A DNA stretch of 43,187 nt from Russula earlei (taxonomy: Eukaryota > Basidiomycota > Agaricomycetes > Russulales > Russulaceae): the NCBI GenBank assembly GCA_025769875.1, contig JAGFNK010000441.1, positions 1-43,187 of the forward strand, given 5' to 3'. Both the position numbers and the translations under genes were made by a program. Each line of letters starts with the position of its first letter. Position 1 is the first letter of the stretch. Below are positions 21,310-33,303 of the stretch, piece after piece. The notes beneath the pieces were generated by a model. It searched no databases and had not been told where the DNA came from. It saw only the letters and a list, made by a program, of their open reading frames with translations.

Positions 21310-23608
21310 GGTTCTTCGGGGCGGGAGGATTGGGCCGGAGGACGGAGGAATGGTCAAAGGATGGAGAAGTAGAAGTTCGGGGAAAGAGATTGGACGGCAG
21401 GTTTAGAGGAGGGAGAGGGGGAGGGGCGGGATGACAGGGCAGGGTAATTAAATGGAGGGATTGACATGCGATTAAGGAGCACGGCTCTCGTGCGGCAACA
21501 AAAGACGTAATAATAATACCCTCCCTGAGGCCTCGCCGTTCGTTGTGACCTGCGTAAGGAACAAAGGACAGAGTAGGCCGGCTCGATCTACCGTTGGTGC
21601 AGTTGGTCGAAGTGGTTGGAAAATGGAATAAAGGGATAAGGAACCGCTGCGGAAGCAATAAGGTGATAAGAGGAGACGTTCTTCTTCCAGGCACTGCTGA
21701 TATTAATACTCAATCGAACATTCGTTCGAGACCAGAAGACACGACGAGTGGGCAGCCGCGAGACAAATGACCCCTTCTGTGGTCTGCTAGAGAGTAATGG
21801 GGGTTCACTACCTGTCCCTTTCTCAACTTATCATTTGACCTGGCACAGCATCCGTCGCTGGTTCCGAGTCCTCACGATCGTCACTCGTCCCAAAAAAAAA
21901 TTTTGTCTGGGTCCTGATCTCAGCAACGAGTCGTCGAGTCGGTCGTCCGCCTGACCAAACCAAACCACAGAAGCCCGAGTAGGCACAGCCTTCCATACTC
22001 GGTGGCCCGACCCGAGCTCGCTTCGTTGACCGACCAACCCGGGCGTGAGGCGACGTGGGTGCGTCGCACCCATCAACGACGCTAGCCAAAGGTCCATGAT
22101 GAAAATTGGGGGGCGGAGAGCAACGTGGGAAGTACAGTCCCGTACCGAAACCATCCTATTCTTATGCTTTGATCGTTAGTTCTTCATGTGTTGTGAGAGT
22201 TACACTACAAAGCCAAAGTCCCACTGCGCGCACGTTCGCCCCTCCTTCCTCCCTTTATCTTTTTCGCCTAACATGTAATCCAAGGAAGGAAGGAAGAAAT
22301 ACTGCGTGGACGTTGTGCAGTGGCCATTGTAATCACCGCAGGAAGGGGATAAGTCAACTTAGCAGGCAATAAAAGTAAAATATTCCAAATGCTGGTGAAG
22401 GTTAAATAATAATTCCGGCACAACTTTTAGCCAGGCTAATTTCAGGCTGCGCCGGTATTTAACATTTTTTGTCACGTTTTTCACGCTCTACTTAAGTCAT
22501 TACTTATGTAATATACTTTACAGCACTTGGAATATTTTACTTGCCTGTCGTGATAGTACTGGCATGCCAAGTACGAGTCGCTGTATGGTGATGCCGCACC
22601 GTTGTCCATCGATGGTCCACGGACGTGAAAAGCGAATACCTGTACACAGCACTACACCGTCCCCCGTCCCCCGTCACCGGACCGAATACCGATGTCGTCC
22701 AACTCCTCGGCGAACCAGCCGGACGAACGACAACGACGAGCCCGAGATGATGATCATCCCGTGCGGTTGGGCGGTTCAAGTTCGGGTTGCGGAGTTGACG
22801 CCTCGATCCAAAATCATAGATAGATATCATAATTCGATCGTCGAGCGAACCCACACCATCATCACCTGCCTTTCCGGTTTCTGATACTGTGCTTCCATTA
22901 TCGTCGTCGTCGTCATGTATTCTGTCGCGTCTCGTCTCGGTGGTCCGTTCGTTTCGGGCTCCGGCAGGTCAGTCAGTGACGGATTCCTGCGCGCAGGCGA
23001 CGCCAATTAACGAGGTGAGCAAACGTTGGTTGGGCACAGTGAGTACCGCGGTACCAATCCTCTTGCGCATGCGCCGTTTGTCATGGCCCTGCGGCAGGAG
23101 TACCCTGAGCCCTGAGAAAGTTACGACTCGGATTTCGCTACGTATGGGTCAAACACCCTAGGGAAGGGAAGAGCGGTCTTCCCAGACGCAGTGATACCGT
23201 ACTGTATATGTTATATACAAGGGGCTTCTCCTTCCGGGCCAGGCGTTATCATTGAGGTGTCCCTGCCGTCACAGAATCACACGAGCAAATCCACAAGGAT
23301 GATTAGTCGGCCCGAGTAACGTAGTTGGGCCATATGCTACCGTGACGGAATGAACGTGAGGGGGTGACTTGTCCGTAATTTGGTCCGATGATCCAAAAGC
23401 GAAGCATGGGCAGCTTCGAAGTGTTCGGATATCGAATCGAAAAGAGGGGTTATCCTGCCCCTCACAATGATATGAAGACAAAAAAAAAAGGAAAGGAAAG
23501 ATATACAGTTCCACCATGCCTCACTGGTTGATTATGTATGGTATGAATCTTCGCCCTCCTTGTTTCCTACACGGAGATGAAAAATCTACAAGAACGTCTT
23601 CGCCTGCT
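21310..23608. other. Intergenic with one foldback element
   Basis: No coding segment is supported between the two MIT genes. The only structure I can resolve is the 185 bp inverted-repeat element at 22,363-22,547. The rest contains short overlapping open frames of random composition. Confidence 0.55.
22363..22547. mobile_element. 185 bp AT-rich foldback (MITE-like) element
   Basis: Both ends carry an inverted repeat: CAGGCA followed by AGTAAAATATTCCAAATGCTG on the left (22,363-22,395) and its complement with one mismatch at the right (about 22,521-22,547). The left arm has a 4-5 nt insertion. Farther in, GTTAAATA...CCGGC on the left pairs with GCCGG-TATTTAAC near 22,450-22,463. The block is AT-rich in a GC-rich neighbourhood, as for a miniature inverted-repeat element. 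No clear target duplication is visible, so the exact ends are uncertain. Confidence 0.65.
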
Positions 23609-24085
23609 TCATTGGTGGATAAACTCGTACGGCGGCGGGGGCAACAGAGCTACCGGAGGTGGTGGTGATGGTGGTGGCGCTCGCCACGAATAATCGTCCA
23701 ACGATATGGCGTCATACGGCGGCGGCGGTACCGAACACGCCACGCACAACAGGCGCATCCGCTCAGAGTAACCGTCGCTCTGCATTCGCAAAAGCCGACA
23801 ACACGAACTCAGGAATAAGATAGGAAAAAGGAGATGACGACGACGTACGATGGCAGATAGCTGGGATGCCTCTGCGTAGGCGCCATGGCGTTCCAAGCGG
23901 GCGAGGATGCAACGGAGGCGACGCACGCTCTCTGCGTATGCGGCCAGCGCACCCTTCGGGTCTGTGTCCTTCGAGTCGAGCTCGACGGCCGACTGAGCGA
24001 GGGCGAGAGCGTCGGCGACTGTGCGCCTCCATGATCGAGGGGGGGATGACGGGCGGGTAGAAGGCAAGAGTTTCGAGTCGCGCAT
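23609..24085 (-). CDS. MIT-domain protein (copy 1), small
   Basis: Two exons, 24085-23849 and 23779-23609, give about 135 residues. A short basic start (MRDSKLLPSTRPSSPPRSW) leads into VADALALAQSAVELDSKDT and GALAAYAESVRRLRCILARL, then SDGYSERMRLL after a phase-0 intron of 69 nt. This matches the three helices of an MIT domain, a module that binds ESCRT-III subunits. The C-terminus is Pro-rich with repeats of PPPPY, which could bind WW domains (general knowledge of PPxY motifs). The acceptor used is the second AG (AATGCAG), chosen because it keeps the third helix in frame. Paralogous to 20,349-21,309; the intron falls at the same place in the domain. Confidence 0.78.
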   Translation of the reverse strand: MRDSKLLPSTRPSSPPRSWRRTVADALALAQSAVELDSKDTDPKGALAAYAESVRRLRCILARLERHGAYAEASQLSAIVRRRHLLFPILFLSSCCRLLRMQSDGYSERMRLLCVACSVPPPPYDAISLDDYSWRAPPPSPPPPVALLPPPPYEFIHQ

Positions 24086-25500
24086 CGTGTTCGGGGCGTG
24101 GAGGAAAAAGAGAGTGGGGAGGTTTGATGGAAGGAAAGGGAGAGAGATGATAAACTTTAACCGCCCCCTCCCTGACTGAGGGGTGCTCGCCATAAAGTAC
24201 TGCAGGGAGCGGGTTCGGGTCGGACCACGTGGGGAGGGATCACGATTCATGATTCATCCGGAAAAGGAGAGAAGCCCAGTCGGTCGGCGGCGCTCAGAAG
24301 CGAGAATGTGGGAAAAAAAAAAAAATCGCTCAGATCCGCGAGTGGTCCCACAAAATGGCGAACAAATAGACTTTCGTGTTGCGATCGAAGGCGGCCACTG
24401 AAAGGACCAGGTGGTGGCGCCTTACGGGAAAGGACAGAAATGGGCGCGAGGGCGCGTGAAACACCGAGAAGCGCTCGAGGGGCGTGGCCGAAGGGCGCCG
24501 CGCTACATACAAGCCATTGAATTGTCGAGCCAATGCGTTACGTCTGCCTCTGCGGATCTCCCGGAGAATGACTGGGCATCGTTCACCGGGAATTGAGGCC
24601 GGAGGAGGGGAACCCGCGTATCGAACGGACGGCGAAAAGGAAAGGGAGGAGAGAAAAAAGTGGAAGCGCGCCATTGAAAGGAATGATAGCACCGACACCG
24701 ACACTAGCCGAGCGGGAGGCTGTACTGCGGAACACATCAGTCGTGGAGGCAATTAATTATACCTCGGAGGGCGGTGATGGGTCGATTCGAATTGTGATCG
24801 ACGGGCGCGCGTATACTGTACTCATAATCGGGTGAAGCGATGAGGGGCGGAGAGCCAGCAAATGCGACCAGCTACTTCACAATACGTAGAGCCCGGGTTG
24901 ACGCGCAAGGTAGCGAGCGAGCGGGAGTCTCTTTGAGCCGCCGTGCCAGTGGACGGGTACGGCGCTGGCGAGATGAAAACCAGAGTCGAGTGAGTTGGGG
25001 TTTCAGGGTATTTGAAAAGTGCACTTGACATTGTGCGCGTGCGATGATTCATTCGCCTCGCTACGAACCATCTGTTTCAGCGCTCTCTCTCACACAACGT
25101 TGTATAGACCCGTCAACAGGCCCGACACCGACCACTGGGTACGAACTAAAAAAAACACAAGACTGTCAAGTCACAACACCTCCCGTCCCTTTGTACGCAG
25201 ATACGCATTGCGTAAAGGACGACGGTTGATATCATCCCCACGTGGGGATGGCTTGGGCTTCCACGTCGTTCAATGGTTATTGTTCGAGGTATTGTACATT
25301 TAGGGCACTGTTTACACCCGCCGCTTACTGGCGGTCTTGGAAAGAGAAGAAAAGTAAAGTATTGGCATTGGCATCTGACACTGGCGCGCAGAACAATACT
25401 GTTGTCTGCGTTACGCACATCGCTTTTTTCGTGGGCCCGGGCCCAGCGTACCGTTGCAGTACTTATTTTTAGGGGGGGAGGACGTGTACCATGACTGCAC
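24086..25500. other. Intergenic, no gene seen
   Basis: No recognisable protein segment on either strand. Short A tracts occur at 24,312-24,325. The open frames present are of GC-biased random composition. Confidence 0.5.
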
Positions 25501-25923
25501 CTACAACCTGCACGGTGGCCGAAACCGGCTAGGCTCCTTGAGGGACTTGACCCTCCTGACTGGGTGAAGCGGGCAGATCATCGAACTGACATTTGAGCTT
25601 CTGGCGACTTGGGTCATCGAACAGACGTTCTCCGAGTCGGAATCGACTCGGATTTCCTCGACATCGTGTCCTCTCTGCCATCGATCGTCGAGCCTGGCGC
25701 GCTCCTCCAGGGCGTTTCTTTTAACCTCCTCTCCTTCACTCCCTCCCCACTCAGCGACCAATCTTTGCATCCTATTCACGGAAACCAGAAACGGAACGCT
25801 GTCGTTCAACTCGCACTCCCACAACCGGGCGATGAGTTTGATGGTTTCCGGCAGCGTAGGTCTGGGGAGACTGAGAACTTCATCCACCTCGGCGTCGTTC
25901 TGTTCAGCTTCGCTGTACGACAT
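25501..25923 (-). CDS. Hypothetical acidic protein, possible
   Basis: An uninterrupted frame of about 140 residues starts MSYSEAEQNDAEVDEV. It has plausible helical segments (LPETIKLIARLWECELND, VSVNRMQRLVAEWGG, ALEERARLDDRWQRGHDVEE) and an acidic patch (RVDSDSEN). I do not recognise a family, and no membrane or signal segment is visible. An ATG three codons upstream (25,932) is an alternative start. The C-terminal 40 residues look less protein-like and may be intron or 3' sequence. Weak call based on length and amino-acid pattern alone. Confidence 0.35.
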   Translation of the reverse strand: MSYSEAEQNDAEVDEVLSLPRPTLPETIKLIARLWECELNDSVPFLVSVNRMQRLVAEWGGSEGEEVKRNALEERARLDDRWQRGHDVEEIRVDSDSENVCSMTQVARSSNVSSMICPLHPVRRVKSLKEPSRFRPPCRL

Positions 25924-25999
25924 GCGCTTCATGAGGCGGGGATCCGAGCTGAAGGATTTCAGATGTGCTTACCCCAGCGCGACTATGCTCGACTTTCTG

Positions 26000-27883
26000 G
26001 GCTCGGATTTTGATGCGATTTGGGGTCTCTTCTCGCAGAGCTGTAGGCGTCCCAGGATCACGGTCGTTAGGCAGGGCCGTATTTTTTTATCCCAATAATT
26101 GCGGGCCAGTGTCCTGATACCTTTTCGAACAGCACGTGATCGGCTGGGACTTTGGTTGGTGGTTGCAATATAAGCCACACATGTCACTATCGACCATCTG
26201 ACCCAAATGTTTCCCTTGCTCTCACCTGTAGTGGTGGTCGCTGTGCCTTGCAATCGTGCTATTGTCCGGTTCGGTGGGCATAACCTGGCCGTGGGTCATC
26301 TGACACTGACGACTGGTATTGTATGACAATCCCGACGTCCGTGCGATGAAAACAACCATGTTAGTGGCCGTTGATGTTGGTATCCTTGCCCTCTTATACC
26401 TCTATAGAGCTAGGCGCAAGTGCCTTGGTCAATACAACTGTCAGTACAACATAAAGTTTGGTAGGCCATCGTGCCTCTGCGCTCACATGGCGGAATGGAA
26501 CGAGGATCCTTGTATGCTGTACATTCTTTTGGATCGTACAGTGCCTTGCTCCCATGGTACGTATAGAATTCCAGGCTGAGATTCCAGACTGTGCTGATGT
26601 GCCACCAGAAGATCATCCAGGGCGCCATGGAGCTCCTAATGGCAACAGAACGTGGTTGGCTGTTTTGGCATCCTCTCATCTGTGCTATTTTTGGACCTGT
26701 GGTTTTACACCGATGTGGCCCGAGGCGTGTCCATGTGTGGAGTGAGCCATTAAGGCGTTTTGCCTTGTGATCTTGGAGTCTCTCTGTTATTAGCACACTC
26801 ACTACCTTTCGTTGACGATGAGTGCCGTAGAGGAGACCTTCAGGGAAGAAGAGAGGCGCTCTCAGTGGGGCCCATCCCACGGCACTCCACCCGGATTCGA
26901 GAGGGTTGTGGGTCTTGTGAAACGATGCCAGGAAAATACGAGCTCGCTGTAGGAGGGGTGATACCCCATCGCCAAGATCGGAGAGAAAGAGATGTCACTG
27001 AACGCATCGTCGTCCTCCCCAGAGCCCCGAACGGTGAGTGTAGTGAAAAGGAACACCGGCCCGGACCATCACCCCACCATCAGGTCCCCCAAGTGATGAC
27101 ATTCCTGATCAATTTCGAATAGGACTCTGGGCATTCTGGGGTGCCCATCACGGCCTCGACAAACAACATCCCTGCAGATCCCAATCAGTCTTTTTTTTTA
27201 ACATTCGAGTTTGGCACGGGCACCGCACCGATCCATTCCACGCCGCTGTGCTCTTCGCACCGAGTGCGTTCTAAAGAAACACACGTTCCCGTAGGGCACC
27301 GAACGGCACCCCCGGTCCATGCTATCCACCTTCGACCTCGAGGTGGCCCCCGCACTGCCCGTGGCCCCAGAGGCGCCGCCGGGTACCAAGCCATGGCGGC
27401 GGCCAGGCACTTGGATGACCAGGGCCATCATCAGGCCGAGAAGCAATGCCCGGATGACACTTGCCCTAGTAAGACGCCAAAAGGAGGCTCCACCACCACA
27501 GGTACGCACCATAAACAAGGGCCAGGCTGTCAGATCGATGTGGGTCGTCAGGGGTTCACACGAGTCAGAAACACAGTCCGTTAGGCCCAAAGCGCCTCCG
27601 GGGTGATAGTCCACCGCTCTGCGATAATCCGTGCGGAACAAGACAAAGTCCTACTGCAATCTCTCTTGATCCGCACCTGCAGACCGAGCTTTGTCCTTTT
27701 TTTGCAGAACATCTGCGCAGAGGGTGTGGCGGGACAGTTGAAGAAGAGTATTCCATCGCAGAGAATATAAAGATAACTGTCCATTTTTACGGTTCATACG
27801 CCTATGTAAACAATAAGTTACATCAAGTCGTCATGGGGGCTCGAGCCACCTGCACGCACGCCCCGTCGTCGCGTCATCACACT
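26000..27883. other. Unresolved region, possible broken membrane gene
   Basis: Plus-strand fragments read like membrane segments: VAVDVGILALLYLYRARRK (about 26,360-26,425) and ATERGWLFWHPLICAIFGPVVL (about 26,640-26,712). They sit in different frames and I could not join them with splice sites without meeting stops. They may be remnants of a multi-pass membrane protein. The region 27,130-27,760 shows nothing I can identify; 27,760-27,883 is the 3' flank of the flippase gene. Confidence 0.3.
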
Positions 27884-30800
27884 CTACAGTTTCGTCGTGG
27901 CCTCGGGCGCGATCCGACTCTTGATCACCTTGATGATCCACAGGGGCAACGCGCTCACCGCGACGATAACCGCCACTTTCCACCCGAACCGCACCGAGAC
28001 CACAAACGACAGATCTGACAAGCAAAAGAGTGCAAGTGGTGGGAAGCGTAAGCGCTCAGCAGGACGGACACGCAGCGAGACGGGGAGGTAACAGGTGGCA
28101 CATCCGGACGCACCAAAGTATTCCGGAAGGAAGACCATGCTGAAGGCGTAGATGCCGAGGGTAACGACTTCCGAGACGATCATGTAAATGTGCCTGCGAT
28201 GGACCAACGACAAATTCCGCGTCAAAGACAAAGACCCAAGGGAGGAGAGAGAGACCGGACGTACCAAATCGTGATATCCAGTGCAACCATGATGAGTTCA
28301 TTCACGATCAGCGCAGTGAACGTGATGGCCACTATGTTCAAAAACTCGTTCTCAAAAAGAACAAGTGCGATGATCATGATTGCAGCCCCTGCGAGACGGG
28401 AAAGAAGGCGGCATGATGTTGTTTCTTCACGACGATGGATGGAACGCACCTTGGTAGACGCTGATCGTGAGCCAGATGAAGAAGGTCTTGTAAGATAAGG
28501 CTCGTCCCTAACAGGTGAATTCGTAAGTGAGCATACACCGGTCTGATTCCTTCGCTATTAGCCGACTCGGCGCACCTTGGTCAGTTCCTTGTAAAGCTCA
28601 GGATAAGACAGCGCAAGATCTTCGTTCAAATCGCGGTCCAGCACGAGCGAGAACACTGGAGCCATTGTGTAGATCGTCGCGTAGCCGACCATGAGCCACC
28701 CCTGGTAGAGCGCGATGGGCGCAAAGTAGAATATGGAAGAGAAGACGGCCTGCATGACTGAGATGATGAGCCCGCGGTGAATGACGAACTGCGCCAGCTT
28801 GGCCGAACGTCGGTACGAGTTGCGGCCGTGCCAGAGAAGGAGCTTGGTCAGGTGGCTGAACTGCGTCACAGAAAAGTCTGCCGCGAGGGAGGCCTGCTTG
28901 CCTTCCTTTCCGACGATGCCGACGCCTACCGGGTAGGAAGGGATGGGTATATATCGGTGAGCACGCCAGCACCAACAAGGGCCGGACGAAGCACGCACGT
29001 ACCAACATTGGCAGCTTGGATCATGCTCACGTCGTTGCCCCCATCTCCGATGCAGCATACCCGCTTCTTCGTGAAGCTCCGGATAAGCCGGGCAATGTCT
29101 GCTTTCTGAGTCGGCGAGCATCGACACGCGACAACAGCAGAGAGCTTTGTCGTGATCTCGATAAACTCGTTCTTAAACAAACTAAGACAGAGCTGCGGGA
29201 ATGTGGGTGAGACATTCCATGTGATCCGTTGACGGCGGGGCTTCCTTACCTGGAGCGACTCGCCATCGATGACGAGACAGCAGTCATGCTTATTCTGTAA
29301 AAAGTCCAGCTCGTGCTGGACCTCTTCTGCCGTCTTGACTGCGGTCGGAATCAGCGCGTCATGTCATGTCGGCAAAGAAAAAAAACGAACGTTTGGCAAC
29401 CTGGTGGATGTACTGATTGCGAGCAACAAGCTTGGTCGAGATCGCGATGACCGTGGCAGTCTCAATCTTGTCCCCGGTGAGCATCCATATCTTGATACCC
29501 GCATTCCGCAGCAGCTCGAGTGTCCCACGGACGTCGTCCTGCAACTTGTCCTCGACGCCCGTCAACCCGAGCAGCTCGAGGTCCCGCTCGAGCGTGTCAG
29601 CAACAACGGCGGCCATTGCCTCGTTGCGGCCCTCGAGTCGCAGACTCGCAGCGTGGTAACGCGTCTTGAAGCCCTCGTAGGTTGCCTCGGAGAGCTTGCG
29701 CCGCCCAACAACGAGCGTGCGCAAGCCCTCGCGAGCCATGTTGGCTGTCTCCTCTTCGAGCCAGTCGTTGCGTTGCACGATCCGCGCCATGACGACGTCC
29801 GCGCCCTTTTGGAGGAAAGAGACTTCGCCAGAGGCGGTATCGCGCACGACGATGCCCATGCGCTTGGATTCAGACGTAAAAGGGAATATTTCGAGAACGT
29901 CGTATGTGAGAGTGCTCCCAGAAGGTGTTCTTAGCTCGATACACGTGCGGTCACGGAATGTGAGCGTTACACCGACGGACGAAGTCCACTTGACGATGGC
30001 AACTTCGTCAGGTGAGGACGCCTGATAAGTTACCGAGCCATCGTCGTTGGTAACGGGAGTAACCTGGAGATAGGAGTCCTCATGAAGGACGATGTGCAGC
30101 AGGTGTTGCAAAAACTTACATTGTGGCACAATGCGAGGCTGAGGACGACGTCACGGACGCGGGCGGATATGTCGCGTCGGCCACGGGTTGCCAGTTGCAC
30201 ACCAGTCGAAAATGAGCCGTGTCTTGTTTGGCTTGATGTGACTTGATGGGAGTTTGAGCAAACCTGAAATGGTGGGCAGGGCAGGATAAGGCTCACCGTC
30301 TGCCCCGAAGGCGGTGTTGAGTTGGTGGACAACTTCGTCCATCGTGTCATAACCAAACGACATTGTACCCATATGAAGCTTTTTCATTTCCATCTCTGCG
30401 GAAAAACGGCTATTAAGAGAGGATATGCTATAAGTTTGGTGAGTGTTACCATTCTGAGTCAAGGTGCCAGTCTTGTCGCTGAGAAGATACTCGATTCGCC
30501 CGAGTTCTTCAGGTAAAGTGCTCGTCCGTACGATTGTGCCAGGGATCGAGTTGTCGTTCATAATGAGATGTGCGTACACCGTCTTGCCCATGTCCAGATT
30601 CACCCGTAAACTAGTTTAAAATATATAAAAAAAGAATTCTGATAGTTCACTTCCATCTAGACGCAGACTCACCTGATAGGGATGATTGACGAGAATAAAA
30701 TCAAAAAACGAAACACGTAGATATACCAGAATCCACGGAACCCGTTCAAGGCAACAAGCGCGACTGATAGCACGAAAGAAACCGCGCACAGGATCTTCAG

Positions 30801-32434
30801 TCACACCATCAGTGCCAGCTCTCGTGCAAAGGCAGAAGGAGACACACCTTCGCGAGCTGGCTAATCTCCAGGTCCAACAGCCCAACTTTCGTCTGCGGAT
30901 GACTCGTGTTCATCACAGCCCGTGTCTCAGACCCAGTATAGACCACAAATCCGATAGCGGAGCCCGCAGCGAGCACAGTATTCGCCCATAGCACATTCTC
31001 CGCTGAGAGCGGCTCGACTGTGGGCACTTGGACCATCGGAACCTCGTCGGAAGATACGCCCGGTGGCGTATTGATCGTGAAGGTGCCAATGAAGGTGTGA
31101 ATGTCCTTGCTGGGCGCATCCGCTGAGGGAAAAGGAGTGTGAGTGGAGAAGGAGAGCTATCGTTCGTGACGGATGTACCGTAGATCTCGGCATCGAGGTT
31201 CAGCAGTTCTTGATCGGATGGCAGCTTCTGGGTGGCTGGGACAGCGACCCGCAGCTTCCAATCCGTCTCGCCGTCAAGCTGATCCGTGCGGATGAAGCAC
31301 GTTCCAGACGAATCCGAGGTGCGGAGGAGCACCAGATCGGCGGGCACCCGCTGGTTCTTCTCCAACAGCACGAGGTCGCCTACGCGTATCGAAGAGGACG
31401 GGACCGCGCGCGTGGGAGGGAGGTTGCCTTCGAGCAGGGCGTGCGACAACTCCTCGTCGTCAGTGGCAGATGAGGAGTTCGAGGTGAGCACGAGGTAGCG
31501 CGCAGAGTTGGCTTCGCGGTCCCGCCGATTGCGTTTGTAGTCGTCGTAGGCTTCCTTGCCCATCGTGACGAGGAGCACGAAGGAGAGCGGCGCGATGTAC
31601 GTCACGAGGAAGCCTTACCGAGGGGTGGCGGATAGATGTAAAGACGTAGATGTCAGGTCGACTCGTGGTGAGTTTGTACGGGGGAAATACGAGCCTACCG
31701 GTTCTGAGCGGAGGAACGAATTGGGATAGCGCGACGAGGAGGAAATACAGGTTGAAGAAGAACTTGAACTGTTCGTAAAAGACGATCGGAAGGAACGTGA
31801 ATACATTGTACTTTTGGTTGCGGACTATGTTTGGAGGGAACTTGCTCTGAAGTTTGTCTTTCCACACGTCGCGTGAGCCGGCTTTGGAGAAAACACATAG
31901 CAGATATCAACGAACCTGGTGGTCGTAAAGGCACAGTCCGAGATCTGTCCTTTGACCCTCTCCGAAACATCAATCCCTGAGGGCACAAGTGAGTGGGGGA
32001 CAAGTAGATAAGGCAATGCAATGGCCGGGAAGTTGGGGGCGCACCTGCACAGGTGAATTGCGTGCCCTCTCAGTTCTCCTAACCTCTTCATCGTGCAAGA
32101 AGCCAGGGTCACGCTCGCCCTCGCCGAGCAGCGTCGCTTCTTCCTCTGGCTCTCCGTCGCTATAATCGTCTCTCCGTCGTCCCTTTTTCCTCCTCGAGGA
32201 AGAGAAGGAAGCTGAAGAGGAAGCCACTCCGGCGGCAATGGCTGCATTGAGAGGGGTACGCGCGGACATGGGTGAGCGCGGGCGCGAGCCGGATGCAAAG
32301 GCGGCGGGTGTGGTGGTGGAAGCGGAGGATTCGCGATGTCGCGGTTGGTGGGAGGAGTCGGAGGAGTCGAGAGGAGGGTGACCGTTTCGGGTGGAAGATG
32401 TGCGGAAGGTGTGCAGACGGATGTCGTCTGACAT
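27884..32434 (-). CDS. NEO1: P4-ATPase lipid flippase, NEO1/ATP9 type
   Basis: Seventeen exons keep one frame: 32434-32045, 31976-31916, 31881-31699, 31613-31179, 31122-30848, 30794-30673, 30610-30450, 30395-30297, 30241-30120, 30063-29401, 29333-29250, 29192-29003, 28925-28576, 28507-28450, 28388-28265, 28193-28114 and 28014-27884. The product has about 1,175 residues. [17 protein letters not shown] and [19 protein letters not shown] are the NEO1/ATP9 signature rather than Drs2/Dnf. The actuator loop has DGET (about 325), the phosphorylation motif is DKTGTLTQ with the acceptor Asp near 534, the nucleotide-binding domain has [14 protein letters not shown] and [10 protein letters not shown], and the hinge has [11 protein letters not shown] (about 914). 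The C-terminal membrane segments are complete. Neo1 proteins move aminophospholipids across Golgi/endosome membranes and work without a Cdc50 subunit (family knowledge). The N-terminal 150 residues are Ser/Thr/Pro-rich. One intron is only 34 nt (31,915-31,882). Intact and clearly functional by sequence. Confidence 0.97.
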
Positions 32435-33303
32435 AAAACGAGAGGCCGACTCGTCGTGGAGTGGAGAGGAAGAGAATATGTTGGATTGGAGAAGTTTACC
32501 CCGGCCGTCTTCGATGTCGGACTACGCGTGCTCGAGTGTGGCGCGCCATATTTCAGGGTGCGGAGCACTTGTGCTAACGTAGAGTAATGACATGAACCAA
32601 CACTTGTAAAAAGCTATCGCGAACACAAAGAATCCCTCGCTAAACCCTCAGAGGGGCATGTTTCCAGTTATTCCCATGATCTTCCGGCGGAGAGCCTCGC
32701 GTAGCAATTCAGAGGCTTCCACAACGATAACACGACGGACAGGAATGGATAAGTCCAGTCCACTAATTATATAATGGCGGACAGACGTTCGCGTCGACGT
32801 TGCTGCTCTCATTTTTGTGCGCACCGCTGCTCAAGCAGCACATCCTTCACACCCTGTCCATAACAAATGAGCTTGCCTCGCTCGAGCCGATCATCGCGCA
32901 GGCTTGGGACCAGTGGGATCACCAGGTACGTCCTCCGCCACGCCATACGTGTGCGCACGACCATCAAATCCTCACCTTTCCTTTTCGACATACAATGCAT
33001 CAGTTTCACTCTAGGCCAGCATCAACCATGCCTGTTGTTGAGAACGCATCGCGAGACAGTTTCGATCGGCTTTCATGAGCAAGCCTGGAAATATCACCAC
33101 ATCATGATACGACACATGTACAGCCCTCTCCATCCTGATCCGAGGTGGTGGGATTGCCACAGTATAAAGCTAGTTCCTGCAGCTACAATCCTCTCCAGCT
33201 GTGCTTCAACTTACCATCACTCACGACTGACGGGCACCGGTTACCTGCAGTCTATCCCGACAACTTTCATTTCAAAAATCTATATTCCTACGCATAAGTA
33301 ACG
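32435..33303. other. Divergent intergenic region
   Basis: It separates the minus-strand flippase start from the plus-strand small gene at 33,304, so it should hold both promoters. A plus-strand frame at 32,800-32,930 (LLLSFLCAPLLKQHILHTL) is hydrophobic but has no ATG in frame and I do not call it. No clear TATA box is assignable to either gene. Confidence 0.5.

Noticed and set aside
26209..26960. Plus-strand multi-exon membrane protein
   Set aside because: Hydrophobic pieces exist, but every joining I tried met a stop codon or lost the frame; noted only as an unresolved region.
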